Below are positions 45,580-57,475 of a DNA stretch of 64,000 nucleotides, piece by piece. Location of the stretch: NCBI GenBank assembly GCA_033060915.1, contig CM065385.1, positions 13,824,501 through 13,888,500 on the forward strand. The letters run 5' to 3'. Under the pieces are notes generated by a model, which ran no database searches, was not told the origin of the DNA, and saw only the letters and a list, made by a program, of their open reading frames with translations. Numbering within the stretch: the stretch's first letter is position 1; each line of letters begins with the position of its first letter. Origin of the DNA: Euryodendron excelsum (Eukaryota; Streptophyta; Magnoliopsida; Ericales; Pentaphylacaceae). Made by a program: the position numbers and the translations under genes.

Positions 45580-46464
45580 AGTGAGTTTTCAAATTTTGTT
45601 GATTTTGATGTGTAGAACTTCGTTTGAATCATTGAATAGTGGAAATTGATGTTTTGATGTGTTTTGAACATGATGGTGATGTTGTTTTTGCATTTTGATG
45701 GTTGTTTGATTGAATTTGAATGATTTTTCATGATTATGCGAAGAGGGTTATCTGCAGGAATAGGAAATTTGTTCCTACAGGCATGGGTATTGGGTTTTCT
45801 GGCTATGTTTTTGTGCAATGTGCCTTAGAAAAATGTGTTTAACAATCGTATGAAGTTTCGTGATTTTTTGAAAACTCGGTGAATTTTTGAGTTTTTTAAA
45901 AATAGAAAAATATTTAGAAAATTAGAAAAAATTAGAAAATTCAAGAAATTGATGAAATTTTTAAAGTTTGAAATTTGAAAAAAATTGTAATATTTTTTAA
46001 AACATTTGAGGTGATTTTGAAAAATTTCGGAAGATGTTTGAAAACCATTGATTTATTTGAAAAATAAAACATGTGTTTTTAAAATTTTGAAAAATTGAGA
46101 AGTGTGCACGAGTGCCATTGTCATGTGATTGTTGGAAAGTGCACATTTTGCATTTTGTGTTGATATCATGGGCGTTGTAGGGGCCATTCTTAAACGGGAC
46201 TCTGTCGAAAATTTTTTTAGAAATTAGGAAAAGAGTTGGTTAAAGTTTTAGAAATAAAATCTTTTTTGAAGGAAAAAGGCAGAGAACCCTTGGAATTTGA
46301 TTTAAGGTTGGAAAATCAAGATGTGAATATATGAAATTTGTTTTGACTTATCGTTCAAAGTCTTTTATTTGTTTTGTTTGTGTTAGTTGTTTATTTTATT
46401 TTACTGTTATCTAAACTGCATGGATGGTATATTAACATCACTTACTTTGACTTACCTTTTTCAG
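45580..46464 (+). other. Putative leader intron of the antisense PMD gene (885 bp)
   Basis: Donor GTGAGT at 45580; acceptor CTTTTTCAG ends at 46464, one base before ATG. A likely branch and pyrimidine region (TTAACATCACTTAC, then CTTACCTTTTT) precedes it. Length and junctions match elements 1 (884) and 4 (888). The interior is AT-rich with no coding sequence. Confidence 0.6.
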
Positions 46465-46465
46465 G

Positions 46466-47177
46466 ATGGCAGACGCGGGTGATGACGGTTCTGAGAGGAG
46501 ACGCCGCTCAGGGAAGGCGGCTCGGACTGATTCTGCTGGTGACTCTTCATCGGATCAGTTCATTACAAGACAGTCCGCTACCTGGTCCTGTTGTCCTTGT
46601 AGAGAGTTGCTTTTCTCAGTGATGACACCTGGGAGTCCTATCTTGGAGAGCGACACTGGCGGCAGTTTCATGAGGAGTTCTGGTCAGCAGGAGCTCCACC
46701 AGAGTATATGTTTGGAGCCCTGGTGGTAGGAGTGCCTATCCCCTACCAGGAGCACCAGCCAGGCGCCGAGTTCTTGCTTCCTCCGGATACGGATTATGCT
46801 GCGCACTTTGGGGCTCATTCGGTTGGTGCCTTCACCTGGTTTGAGATAATAGTTGGCGGGTACGCTGTTGGCCAGGAGGTGGTTGACTTATGGCGCTGTG
46901 CTGGAGGATATGTGCCCCAGGCCGAGTTTACTACTGTGAGAGACCAGTACCAGGCCGAGGTGGCTTCCCTAACAGCTTGATTATCTCAGTTGGGCGGTGG
47001 GGGGCATGTTATTCTCTCTCTGTTTCTTCTTGCTCTGCCGTTGCTTAGTTCCTTTTGTATGTAGCTGATTTCGGTTCTATCCTCACTGCAGGTGGCGGTG
47101 CTTCGAGTAGTTATCCTCCTCCTCCGATGCCGGGTTTTGGGGATTTTGATCCAGATGATATTGATTTTGACCTGTGA
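46466..47177 (+). pseudogene. Internally deleted antisense PMD gene of element 3
   Basis: The first 25-30 codons (MADAGDDGSERRRRSG...) match the other copies. Near 46550 the sequence jumps to the part equivalent to about 1250 in element 1, removing roughly 1.1 kb including the PMD core. The reading frame changes at the junction. The C-terminal part (MFGALVVGVPIPYQ, PQAEFTTVRDQYQAE) lies in another frame and ends at a TGA (46978) that replaces an Arg codon. The 88-bp intron (47004-47091) has a GC instead of GT donor. The last exon (PPPPMPGFGDFDPDD) ends at 47177. It is not expected to make a PMD protein. Confidence 0.82.
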
Positions 47178-49153
47178 CGTATGCCCCTTGTGGAGACTCT
47201 GATCTTCTTTTGCCCCTGGTTCCTGAGTTGTATTTATGGTAGACAGTTTTATTTTGATATTTTGTACAAAAATGGATATTTATGGTACCTAGATGCATGG
47301 ATAGACAGATACATTAATGATCTTTACAACTAGGCATATGATCAGATGCAAGTGATGTATGATGATGTTAGATATTTATTACATGAGTTGATGTCGGTGA
47401 CTTCTATTTCTACAAGGAGTTATATCCTATGTGTGCAAAGGCCATGCTGATTTTTTTATTTTTTTATTTTTTAACATATGCACAGGTTAGAAATATGTTG
47501 ATAGAATGATACAGGGTGCTGTTAGCCTTGTAGTCCTGGGAATGGTAGCTCCCTCCTCCTCGGGTATTTAGCCTCTCTTTTGGCTCAACCTTACCTTGAT
47601 TGGATGATAGCACTTCGCACCTTTCCCAACCTTTTGATCACTTCTCACTCTCTGTCTTAGGGTTAGTGTATAGGGTTATTGGGCTGAGACTCTCGACTCT
47701 CGGGGTTTTAGCAACAACTTACCTGATCTTTGGCAGAGTGATAAGTGGCCAGTCATTTCAATCCGAGAAGACTTTGTTTAAGACCGTAATGTAGGCTAGG
47801 TTATAGGGGTTTTAGAAACAACGGAATATACAGGCTCAAATTTGATGCTGTTTTCGATAAGATTCAGATCCATACCATCCTTGACTACTTTTCAGTAGGA
47901 TTGGCATCCCCTTTTTTTTTTTTTTAGTTTTGGCAGCGTATCTAGCTCATTTAGATCAAGCAATCTGCTTTCAATCAGAGGGGACTTTAATAGGGTTGTA
48001 ATGTAGGCCATGGTTTCAGGGTTTTGCAAGAAAAGGGTAAAGGCTCAAACCTATTATTTCTACTGGGTTTCCTTGTAACCTATGATCACCTTTAAATTTC
48101 CTTCTTGCTTTTGACCATATATTTCTCAGGATGACAATGACCTTGTTCTTTCACCCTTTCCATGTACTTCTTGAGATAAATATGACTTTCTTTTCTATGC
48201 CTTTGAAGTTAACTCAATCATGATTTTCTTCAGGCCTTTCTTTAGAATCATTGTTTTTTTTTTTTTTTCTTGCCTCTTGCCCCTTGGCAACTCCTTTCCT
48301 TTGCTTTTTCTTTCTATTTCTTTCATTTTCTTTTATGAAACGAAACAATTCTTTTAACCCTTTTCCCTTAAACTTTTTCCTTGATAGTTCAATATACCCA
48401 CTGTGGGTGGTGATCCCTAGGTTAGGGTTTTGTTAAGAAAGGATAAATGGCTCAACGGGTTTGGCAAGGGGTTACATTTGACTATATGGGAAATCAAATG
48501 AGGGCCTCTCTTCACTTTGAACCAGATTGCTTGATCTATAGAGCTTTCAACACTATCCTAGCATGATAGAGGTGGATACCACTCCTAGAGTTCTCAACTA
48601 TTGTCTGCCCCAGTGTGGGGAGGATAGTCTTGGATCAGGGTTAACAAAGAAAATTTTCAGTTTCCACAAGGCACTAGGGGTTAAGCAAAGGGAAGATGAG
48701 CACATTTAGTCATTTATTCAGTTATTTACTCTTTATATGTGGGGGAATGAAAGATGGCTTCTTTTCATTTTGATAAACTGGCCACACATCGCTTAGCCTC
48801 AGAGTCTTGCAAGTGCTGCCTTTGGGTAGTATTCTCACTCATCCTTATTCTCTCTCTCTATGTAAGACTGATCATTTGGCGAGTGGTTGACTCATGCTAT
48901 CATCCCTTTAAGTTGGATCATTCCATAAGATAAACCACGCCCCTTGCATAGAAAGTAGTTACTATTCCCCAGGGAAGACAAGACAACCATAATGGAATAA
49001 AAGACTATTATTTGATTATTATTATTACGAAAAGCATCAAGTTCTTAAGCAATAAGAAAATGTAGACATTAATTTAAAGATAGAAAGTGAAGGGATAGAA
49101 AGAAAGTGGGTGAAAACACCCCTCTCTTGTACGCTTGTGCAAATAACCCCTTT
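47178..49153. other. Internal non-coding spacer of element 3
   Basis: About 2 kb between the 3' ends of the PMD and gag genes, where an autonomous relative should carry pol. I see only degenerate phrases repeated about every 210-240 bp (TGTAATGTAGGC ... AGGCTCAAA near 47790 and 47997; CCACTGTGGGTGGTGATC near 48400) and pyrimidine runs. No gene is visible. Confidence 0.65.
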
Positions 49154-51145
49154 TTAGTACGGCTTTGGGACAATTCCCACATTTTTTATGTTCCATTCGT
49201 GACCCGGATCCTTGGCTAAGGGGAGACAAGCAAAGGCTTCTCCTAGAGCTCCACAGACGTTGACACTGTTGATGCGGTTATCAACCTCCTTCTTGTTCTG
49301 TGCAGCGGGTTCTTCTGTAAACAGGGTGACCAGCTCACCCCCTTCCAATTCGAATGGCTCTGCTTGTGCTCTTGGCTTTTCTATTCTCCAGCTCATTTCT
49401 TCATAGTTGTACTCATTTGTGGGCCAATGATTCTCTAGCAAATGACGTTTGGCCACGGCATATTTTGGATACAGAAACTCAGCACCCCATCCATCAGCGA
49501 CCATGTTTTCAGTAGTCTCGTCTCCCAGGAACATTGGCTCCTCAATGGGCCAGTCAAAAGCATCAGACACTTCATCAGGGTTATGGAAATAGATTGGGCA
49601 TAATGGGAGATCTTCCTTCCAGTCACTTTCTTCATCGCTCTCATAACCTTCGGCCTCGAGCTCGTCGATTGCTCCCTCGCCTCCCATCTCTACTAGTATC
49701 ATATTGACGGTGTGATCTGGCAGAGGGTTAGTAGTCACATTGGGAGTGGGAGCAGGTTTTACCGGCTGCAGATCAATGGTCTTATTGTCGATCAGGTCTT
49801 GGATCTTGTGCTTGAGAGCAAAGCAGCTTTCGGTGTCATACCCCTGGCCACCTGAATGATATTCACATGTAAGAGCGGCATTAAAGGTCGGGGGCAGAGG
49901 GCTTAGCAACGGGCGAGTAGGGACGGGCTTCAAGATGTTGTTCTTTAGAAGGCTATGGTAGGCCTTGGTTTGGGTGCAGGCTAAGGTGTTGAAGGTACGG
50001 ATGCGTCTAGCGGGTCTATTGAAGTTGGGTCGTGCCCTAGTGGGACCATAGTTTGGGGTTGGAGCAGGCATGGTCAAGATGGGCAAGGGCAGGACTGGGG
50101 GTGATTGTAGCGGGGGTCGGTATTGGGGTGGTTAGCTAGGCAGAATAGCAGACACTTCGCTTTCCTTCCTGATCGTGCCCCTTGTAGTAACCACCTTCTT
50201 GGCTATGTTGGTGGTATTTTCTCCAGTCTTGGCATAGGGATCTGTGATTCTTCCTGTCTTGAGGCCGTTTTTTGTCATTTCCCCCTGCATGATGAGTTCG
50301 AATAAGCTTTTTCCCACGCTTATGCAGAGCTTCTCATAGAATATACCTTGGAAAGTATGTACGAATAGTTGTACGTACTCCTTTTCCTCTAATGGGGAAT
50401 TAACTTGTGCAGTGGCCTCCCTCCATCTTAGGGTGTATGCTTTAAAGCTCTCCTTCTCACCCTTGCTCATTGTCATCATGGACCATCGATCAGAAATGAG
50501 GTCGATGTTGTGACGGTATTGGGCTTTAAACGCATTGACTAGCTCCATCCAGGTTGTGATCTTCCTTTAGTCCAAACGAGCAAACCATTGCAGAGCTGAT
50601 CCAGTGAGGCTGTGTTGGAATAACTGCATAAGCAGTTTCGGGTCGTTGCCATGTCCACTAAGCGCTCCAGCATATAGATGTAGATGAACAACGGGGTTAC
50701 CGGTACCATCGTACTTATAGAAGTCAGGCATTTTAAACTTAGCAGGTCTCGGGTGGTCAGGGAAAAAACAGAGCTCATCATAAGAAGTGAACCCGTAAGC
50801 ATCGTGGCCATGGAAACTTCGCAACGAATCTTCCAATCCTTGGATTTTCAAACTAAGAGGATCTAGAGAGGCCTTCTTTATAGGTGAAAGCAATATGGTC
50901 TCTTCTTCTTCAGCGTTGACCCCTTTGGCGTCTTCCTTAGTCCTCCTAGCATTGTCAGACTGAAGCATGATCCTTGGATTAGTGGGTTCAAGGTCTTTAG
51001 ATGAAGTCATTGATGATGACGGGACCGCAGTAACATCCTTCATGGCCAGAGTTTGAATGAGTTTGAGCATCTCATCCGTCTTAGTCCTCATTTCATTAAC
51101 TTCCTCTCGAGAGACTTGAGAGGATTTTTCAGGGTTAGCAACCAT
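49154..51145 (-). pseudogene. gag: gag of element 3, nearly intact with two in-frame stops
   Basis: One frame of 664 codons runs from ATG 51145 to TAA 49154, broken by TAA at 50567-50569 and at 50132-50134. Order: N-terminal helix (SREEVNEMRTKTDEMLKLIQ, residues about 11-30); conserved pre-domain with CFFPDHPRPAKFKMPDF; Gag core (LQWFARLD, ITTWMELVNAF, GEKESFKAYTLRWRE, residues about 186-240); Pro-rich linker; one zinc-knuckle-like motif (CEYH...GYDTESC, residues about 427-441, with Tyr where His is usual); NPLPDHTVNMI; then an acidic tail of about 190 residues with no protease D-S/T-G motif. Gag would assemble the particle and bind RNA. No pol follows. Two single-codon stops suggest recent loss. 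Confidence 0.86.
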
Positions 51146-52676
51146 TAGTGATGCTTTGTGCCGAGTGATAATAGGATTCCTAGGTGGATGTTGTCCCTTT
51201 TTGGGAGCAATGTTGACTCAGTGCGAGGTGACTTCTGTAAATAGAAATAAAAGGAAAAAAGAAAAAGACAAAAGCACAAGTCACAAGTAGTTTTTGGTTT
51301 TTAGAGAGCTTTATGCAATGCATGTCCTAGGGTGTCCCTCTTAAGGAGGGAAACTAGTCATGATGTATTGGCCCATTCTTGGAGATAGGGGATTTGCCCC
51401 TGTATGCAGATACTTTACCGTTGAGTAGGAATCTTCAGCCATTCATACATTCATTCATAAAAATAAAGAAGTACATTAAATTTTGGGTTTAAGATACAAA
51501 AGAATTGAAATACATTTTAATAGGGGGGAAGGGGAACATTTTCCTTTGGACTTCCACCTATCTACTTTTACAAAGGGAAACCCTAAACTACTCTTGAGTC
51601 TTCGGATTCGCCTTCCTTGGATTTGATGTCGAGGAGGTCGCTGAGAGACCTTGTTGATTGATTGCCCCTTGTCTTCTTGGCAACCCTATCTCCGTGAGCA
51701 TAGAGGGATTGGGGCCCCTCTTATGAAATGGATTGGTGTGCATGCCATGAGTCCTTAGGGTTACGTGGGAACCCTTAGGGCTTAGGTAGGTTTAATGCAA
51801 AGGAGAGTGACTTTGGCATCACTCTCAATGGGTTGATCATATGCATGAGAATGCAGTGACTTGAGTTACTTGGAACTCTTGTCTTATCATGGACTATTGA
51901 ATGCATGAGCATGAATATGCAAAGAGTATAAGGAGAGAAAATGCAATAGCAAAATAAACATGCACGCATGAGCAGTTAGACAGGCATTATAACAGTATAA
52001 ATATAGTCAGTATAACAGTAGGAATAGACAAGTATGAATGAAAGTAAAGTAGTCGCCCTTTCCTCCGTGATTTTGAAAACGGTGTTCGTGTCTTAAATCC
52101 AGCAGAGGTTCGGCTATGCATAGTATCTATATGAGTATGAGGTTGAGGGTTGACTAATGCGTCCTAAAAAGGCTCGGTCCCCGAATCTTCAAACCTAGGC
52201 CCACTCCCCAAGGTGGTGCCATGATCGGTTGGTGATCCGAGCGGGGGAACCATCAAGAGGCCGTAGGCAAAGAAACTGACATAGAATCTTGCCCACACCC
52301 AATATACCGTTCCCCCTTTCTAACTAGAAAGGACATATCAAGGTATGCAAGTATGCAGAATGCAAGTGCACATGCAGTGTGTGTGTGATTTTTAAAAGTG
52401 GAGGAAAGAGCCCGACAACTCCCATTCATCCTGTTCATCACATTCATGCATAGCAGTTAGTAAAATTTAACCAAATAGTGCACCTACAAAACAATGTTGC
52501 AAGTGTTAGTATGTGGATGACAAACAGAATACAAAATAATATGAATAAATGCATGTTTGTTTTTTTTTTTTTAAACAAGTTTGAAAATTTAAAGTGAATA
52601 GGATTGAACAAGTTAATTAAAGACTCTACATGGGTGAAGGGTAAAGAGACATGACTACGGCCTAACCCTCTAAGTG
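51146..52676 (-). other. 5' leader of element 3
   Basis: About 1.5 kb between primer site and gag with no convincing reading frame. Ogre elements carry an extra ORF at this place; I see none here. Confidence 0.6.
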
Positions 52677-52694
52677 TCCCCAGCGGAGTCGCCA
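52677..52694 (-). promoter_or_regulatory. Primer binding site, tRNA-Arg-like
   Basis: Two bases inside the 5' LTR the - strand reads TGGCGACTCCGCTGGGGA, the complement of a tRNA 3' end CCCCAGCGGAGTCGCCA. From memory this fits a plant tRNA-Arg, the primer type reported for Ogre/Tat elements. Confidence 0.75.
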
Positions 52695-55275
52695 GCTGTC
52701 GCGCCCAGATTTTTCGCACTCGTGGAATACTCACACAAGTGGGAAAAACACTGTACTCTCTCGTTAGAACTCACCCTCCTAGAAGAATGAGTGCGACTAG
52801 GTTTGAATTGAAAATAGGTTTGAATAAAGGGCTTTTGAAAAAGATTCAGAGTCGCCACCTAACTTGATTAAGGTGAGCTAGGTCACCTAAAAACTAAGAA
52901 TAATTCGAAGACTACACTTAGGGTTTTTGGAAAATGATTTGAAAATATCTCTTCAAGAGAGGGTTTTTAAGGAAAAAATAGGTTGTTTGGCAACCTTTGG
53001 AAAACATTTAACCCTTTTTAGAAAAATAACTCCTTTTTGGTCTATGAAAACAGTGATTCTAGGTTCGGAGGTTGGTTACGTGTAGGGAAGACGCACTAAG
53101 CCATCACCCTACCCCGCCCTTTCGGTACCTACATGTCAATCTACTCTAGATTCACCTATGAGAGTCTTTAACTAACTAATGTTCAATCCTATCCACTTTA
53201 TAGAAACAATGTTTGAAAAGAAACTAACATGATGCATGATTTGCAAGTGCAAGTTAAGAGAATTGAAAAATAGATTTGGAAATAAATTTGAAAAGAATTT
53301 GATTTGAAAATAGATTTGAAAAGATGGAATTGAAATTGGAAAGTTTGAAAATTTAGAAATAGAAATTTGAAATTGGAAGTTTGAAACTAGATTGGAATTT
53401 AAGATTTGAAAAATGTGGAGACCACACCCATGAGGGTGGAATTGAAAGTTTGAAAAGTATTGTGACCGTACCTATGAAGGTTACCTATGTATCCCTTCGG
53501 GGGAATCAGGTCAGTCCTAGTTTGGACCAGAGTCCGAGTGAAAAGAGATTGATTTGAAGAGAGAGAGATTGGATTGGAAGACAGACATTGAATTGAAAAT
53601 TGGATTTGATTTGAGATTAGAATAGGAGATTAGAAATTGAAATTGAGAAGATTGGATTTTGTTTTGAAAAGAGAAGGTTCGATTTTGTTTCCAAAAATGG
53701 AGGATTGGATTTGGTTTCCTAAAAGGAAGATAGGATTTGACAAGGATTTGGAAAGGGAGATTCTAGAAACCCTAGTTTTGAAAAATTGTAGTTTTGACGT
53801 AGAAAAAAGGTTTTAGAAACGTGTATCGTTTGGATGTGAAAACAAGAGGTTTTGGAAACCTAGGTTTAGGGCAAAGTTTGAAAATCATGTTTTTGGGAAG
53901 AAAATTAGGGTTTCCTAATTGTGGGTTCTAGGATTTGATTTAGGCTCTAAGAAATGAGGATTTTCGGAAAGTGCGTTTTTGGAAACGAAGCTTTTCTAGA
54001 AGGGAATCCTAGGGAGAAGTTTCTAGAGGGAAGAGTTTTTGGAAAGGATAGTTTTTGGAAAGAGATTTTTAAAGAAAATGAGTTTTCGGAAATTGTGTTT
54101 TTGGAAACGAAGGTTTTGGAAGGAAATCCTAGAGAGGAAGTTTCTAGAAGGAAGATTTTGGAAAGAGAGTTTTTTAGAAAGGTTTTTGAAGAGAGTTTTT
54201 AGGAAGGTGAATCTAGGGAGTGTTTTAGAAAGTGGATTTTAGGGAGAGGATTTTGGAAAGGAGTTGAAAAAGGGAGTTTTGAAAAATAGATTTTGGAAGG
54301 GAGTTTTTGAAAACAATTTTGGAGAGGAGAGTTTTAGGAAAGTATGTTGAAAAAGAGATTTTTAGGAAGGGATTTTTGAAAAGAGAGCCTTTGGGAAAGC
54401 ATGAAAACGTCTCACTTTCCTAAAGCGATTCTAGCCATAAAAGGGCTAGAACCACTTTAGGAAAGCGGTTTTGGAAAACAATAAGATTTGGAAATATAGA
54501 CCATAAAGGTTACTTTTAATGTAACTCTTTCCTAAAGCAACCCTAGCCATGGAAAGGCTAGAACCACCCTAGAATTGTGGTTTTGAAAACAAGTTTTTGA
54601 AAAAGAAATTTTGATGCAATTTTGAAAACAAGTTTGAAAATAATGTTGAAAACGAGTTTGAAAACGGTTTTTGGAAGATGCAAGATCATGATATGCACAA
54701 TGCAATTTTGGGGTCGTGAACATACAAGGCTAAGGCTTCACCACATAATCAACGGGGCCGGACCCACGTGGTCTCTAGTTAGACTAGAAGAAAGCCCCCG
54801 AGACGGTGACTCTCCAATAGCCCAATCATACACATGGACCGGGAATCCCCTTGTTTCAAGCATGCAAAGAAAGCGGCAGAAAGAGATGAGGGATTAAAAT
54901 AGAGAAAACCCAAGTGGGTTAGGAGAGAGAAGAGAGAGGGGGAAGTGTGAAAATTTAAATAGGAAGCTTACCGTATGTCTTCTTTATTTTGCGTGCCTTG
55001 CTTGTCTTCGGTCTTCGGTCTTCGGTCTTTGTCTTAATCTTCACCTTCATTCCTCTAGAGTTGTCTTCAAGCTTTGGATTGCAGCTCTTCCAGTCTTCAA
55101 AGGAGGGTTAAAGGTTAGTGTATGAGTGTATAGGAGGCTAGGGTTTAGTGTATGGTGGCTAGGGTTTGGAAAACCTAGGGAGGCTAGGGTTTGGGGGGTG
55201 CTCGAGCTTTGTATATCGAACTATATAATTTTTAGGTTGAATTTGCGGATCCTTTTCACGTTGAATGAGGCTCTG

Positions 55276-55283
55276 TATTTATA
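55276..55283 (-). promoter_or_regulatory. TATA box of the element 3 5' LTR
   Basis: TATAAATA on the - strand, 15 bp from the palindrome array; the promoter that would drive element 3 RNA. Confidence 0.65.
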
Positions 55284-55298
55284 GAGGTTGGACAACAC

Positions 55299-55397
55299 TG
55301 GCGCCTGTTACAGTGGCGCCAGGCCAAAGTTTACACTGGCGCCACTAGGAGTGGCGCTAGGCCATTTTTTGGCTTGGCGCCACTACCAGTGGCACCA
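55299..55397 (-). promoter_or_regulatory. Palindrome array upstream of the TATA box (element 3, 5' LTR)
   Basis: Copies start at 55299, 55337 and 55375, exact 38-bp spacing, family-1 arms. Confidence 0.78.
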
Positions 55398-56352
55398 GCA
55401 ATTTAGGAAATATTTAAGGTCGGCAAGCAACGTATTTTTGACTAGATTTAGGCGCCTGTACTAGTGACTACCATGCAATTTTTAGCCTAGCTTCACTAGG
55501 AGTGGCTTCGAATATTTCAGGAATGATTTAAAGGAGTTGGGAATGACCCCAAAGGCCGGAAAGGAGTAGGAACACTTAAAATAGTGTCCTGGAGGTATTT
55601 GACTTGAGAAATGAGGATAAGACGGGTCGGAAGGGTTGACCGGGCCTTTAGGGGCAAAACGGTCAATCAGACCGAGAAACTGCCAGGACAAACTTAGACT
55701 GTCCCAGAAGAAGACTTGGGATCTGAAAACATTATTCAGAATGTTCCCAGAGGTTGCCGGTTTGATTCCAAGAGGCTGTCGTGGTCGGAAAAGGCGACTA
55801 GCCCACCAAGGGCAAACCGGTCATTTCGCACCGGGTTGGCCAAAACTGAATCGGAAAGATCCGAAAAGGTGAAAGGAGGTTGAGAACACTATAAAAAGTA
55901 GTCTCAGGAGGTTACCGGTTTGATACCCAGAGCCGATGTGGTCGAAAAAGAAAACTGGCCCACTAGGGGCAAAACGGTCATTTTGTACCGGGTTGGCCGG
56001 AACTGACTCGGAATGATCCATAAAGATAAAGGAAGGTTGAGAATACTATAAAAAGTATTCTTGGGAAATTACTGGTTTGATACCCAGTGCCGGTGTGGTT
56101 CCTGGTGCATTCGGATGCCTAGGGACAAAATGGTCATCTTGACCGGGAAGTCTCGGAAAAGATTCAAAGGGTAGTTTGGTCATTTTTCACCGAAGTGGGC
56201 TAACAGACACTGGTATTGACTTGGGTTTTGAGTGTTTTCGCCACTCTAACGGTGGTCGTCGTGACACAGGGGTTTGTTGGCAATTCCCTATATCGACCTA
56301 TTTGTGAGTATTTCCACTACTCTAACGGTTTTGTGAGTAGTTTCACAACTCG

Positions 56353-57125
56353 GACCGTTTCGAGGAATAAACTATCTCGAGAGAGGGATTGGAAAGGGGA
56401 CTTACTATCTTCGAAAAGACGTGCCTGAGTTGGAACCATCTCGAGGAATAAACTATCCCGAGAGAGGGATTGGAAAGGGGTCTTACCGTCTTCAAAAAGA
56501 CATGCCTGGATTGGAACTGTCTCGAGGAATAAACTGTCTTGAGAGAGGGATTGGAAAGGGGACTTATCGTCTCCGAAGAGACGTGCTTGGATTGAACCGT
56601 CTCAAGGAATAAACTGTCTCAAGAGAGGGATTGGAAAGGGGTCTTACCATCTCCGAAGAGACGTGCCTGGATTGGAACCGTCTCGAGGAATAAACTGTCT
56701 TGAGAGTGGGACTAGAAAGGGGACTTATCGTCTCCAAAGAGACATGCCTGGATTGGAACTGTCTCGAGGAATAAACTATCTCGAGAGTGGGGTTGGAAAA
56801 GGGACTTATCGTCTCCAAAGAGACGTGCCTGGATTGGAACCGTCTCGAGGAATAAACTGTCTCGAGAGAGGGATTGGAAAGGGGACTTATCATCTCCGAA
56901 GAGACATGCCTGAGTTGGAACCGTCTCGAGGAATAAACTGTCTCGAGAGTCGGGTTGGAAAGGGGACTTACCGTCTTCGAAGAGGCGCGCCTGGAGTGAA
57001 ACCGTCTCGAAGAATAAACTGTCTTGAGAGTGGGGTTGGAAAGAGGACTTATCGTCTCCGAAGAGATGTGCTTGGGGTGGAACCGTGTAGAGGAATAAAC
57101 TGTCTTGAGAGTGGGATTGGAATCG
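56353..57125 (-). repeat. 81-bp hairpin tandem repeat in U3 (element 3, 5' LTR)
   Basis: Nine to ten units of about 81 bp. Long apparent reading frames of 27-residue period through it are by-products of the period. Confidence 0.9.
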
Positions 57126-57324
57126 GAGAGGAAAGGACAATGCCCCTAAGGGCATTTTGGTCATTTTGCCTCTATTTGGGCCTAACAGGCCCGCGAAGCG
57201 ATGGACAGACGGGATTTGGACCTAGAGAATTGGTTTTGATAGGAATATGCCCACAATGACTTGAAAACAAGTCTGGACGAAGTGTAGACTGCTGAGTGGT
57301 CAAAAATGGGGCGGTTACAACTAG

Positions 57325-57475
57325 TCTCCAAAGCCTCCATTGAAGACTTGAAGTGTTGCAATCCTGAAGCTTCTGAAGATCCAAGCAATCTCTTTAAGAT
57401 CAAGGTGAAGACCGAAGCAAAGCAAGAAGGACAAAGCGAATAAAACCAAGCCAATAAAAGAACACACAAGGTAGG
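57325..57475 (+). mobile_element. + strand LTR fragment, right part
   Basis: Continues the 38988-40607 LTR after the ACTAG duplication. It matches the leader at 11520-11655 (TTGAAGACTTG..., ACACAAGGTAGG) and is cut at 57475 by element 4. Confidence 0.75.

Larger units (their letters stand above)
40608..57319 (-). mobile_element. Element 3: complete 16.7-kb non-autonomous LTR retrotransposon
   Basis: Both LTRs are present, with a perfect 5-bp duplication ACTAG (40603-40607 and 57320-57324). On the - strand: 5' LTR 57319-52697, primer site 52694-52677, leader, gag 51145-49154, spacer, antisense PMD remnant 46466-47177, polypurine tract, 3' LTR 45117-40608. No pol domain is visible in the 7.58-kb interior, so it would need enzymes from a related element. 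The two LTRs show 8 differences over their first 165 bp by eye, so the insertion is not brand new. LTR size, primer site and extra antisense gene suggest the Tat/Ogre lineage. Confidence 0.93.
52697..57319 (-). mobile_element. 5' LTR of element 3 (4,623 bp)
   Basis: Begins TGTCGCGCCCAG and ends GGGCGGTTACA. It shares with the other LTR the loss of most of the purine tract. It contains a TATA box (55276), palindromes (55299-55397) and about nine to ten 81-bp units (56353-57125), more than its partner has. Confidence 0.92.
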
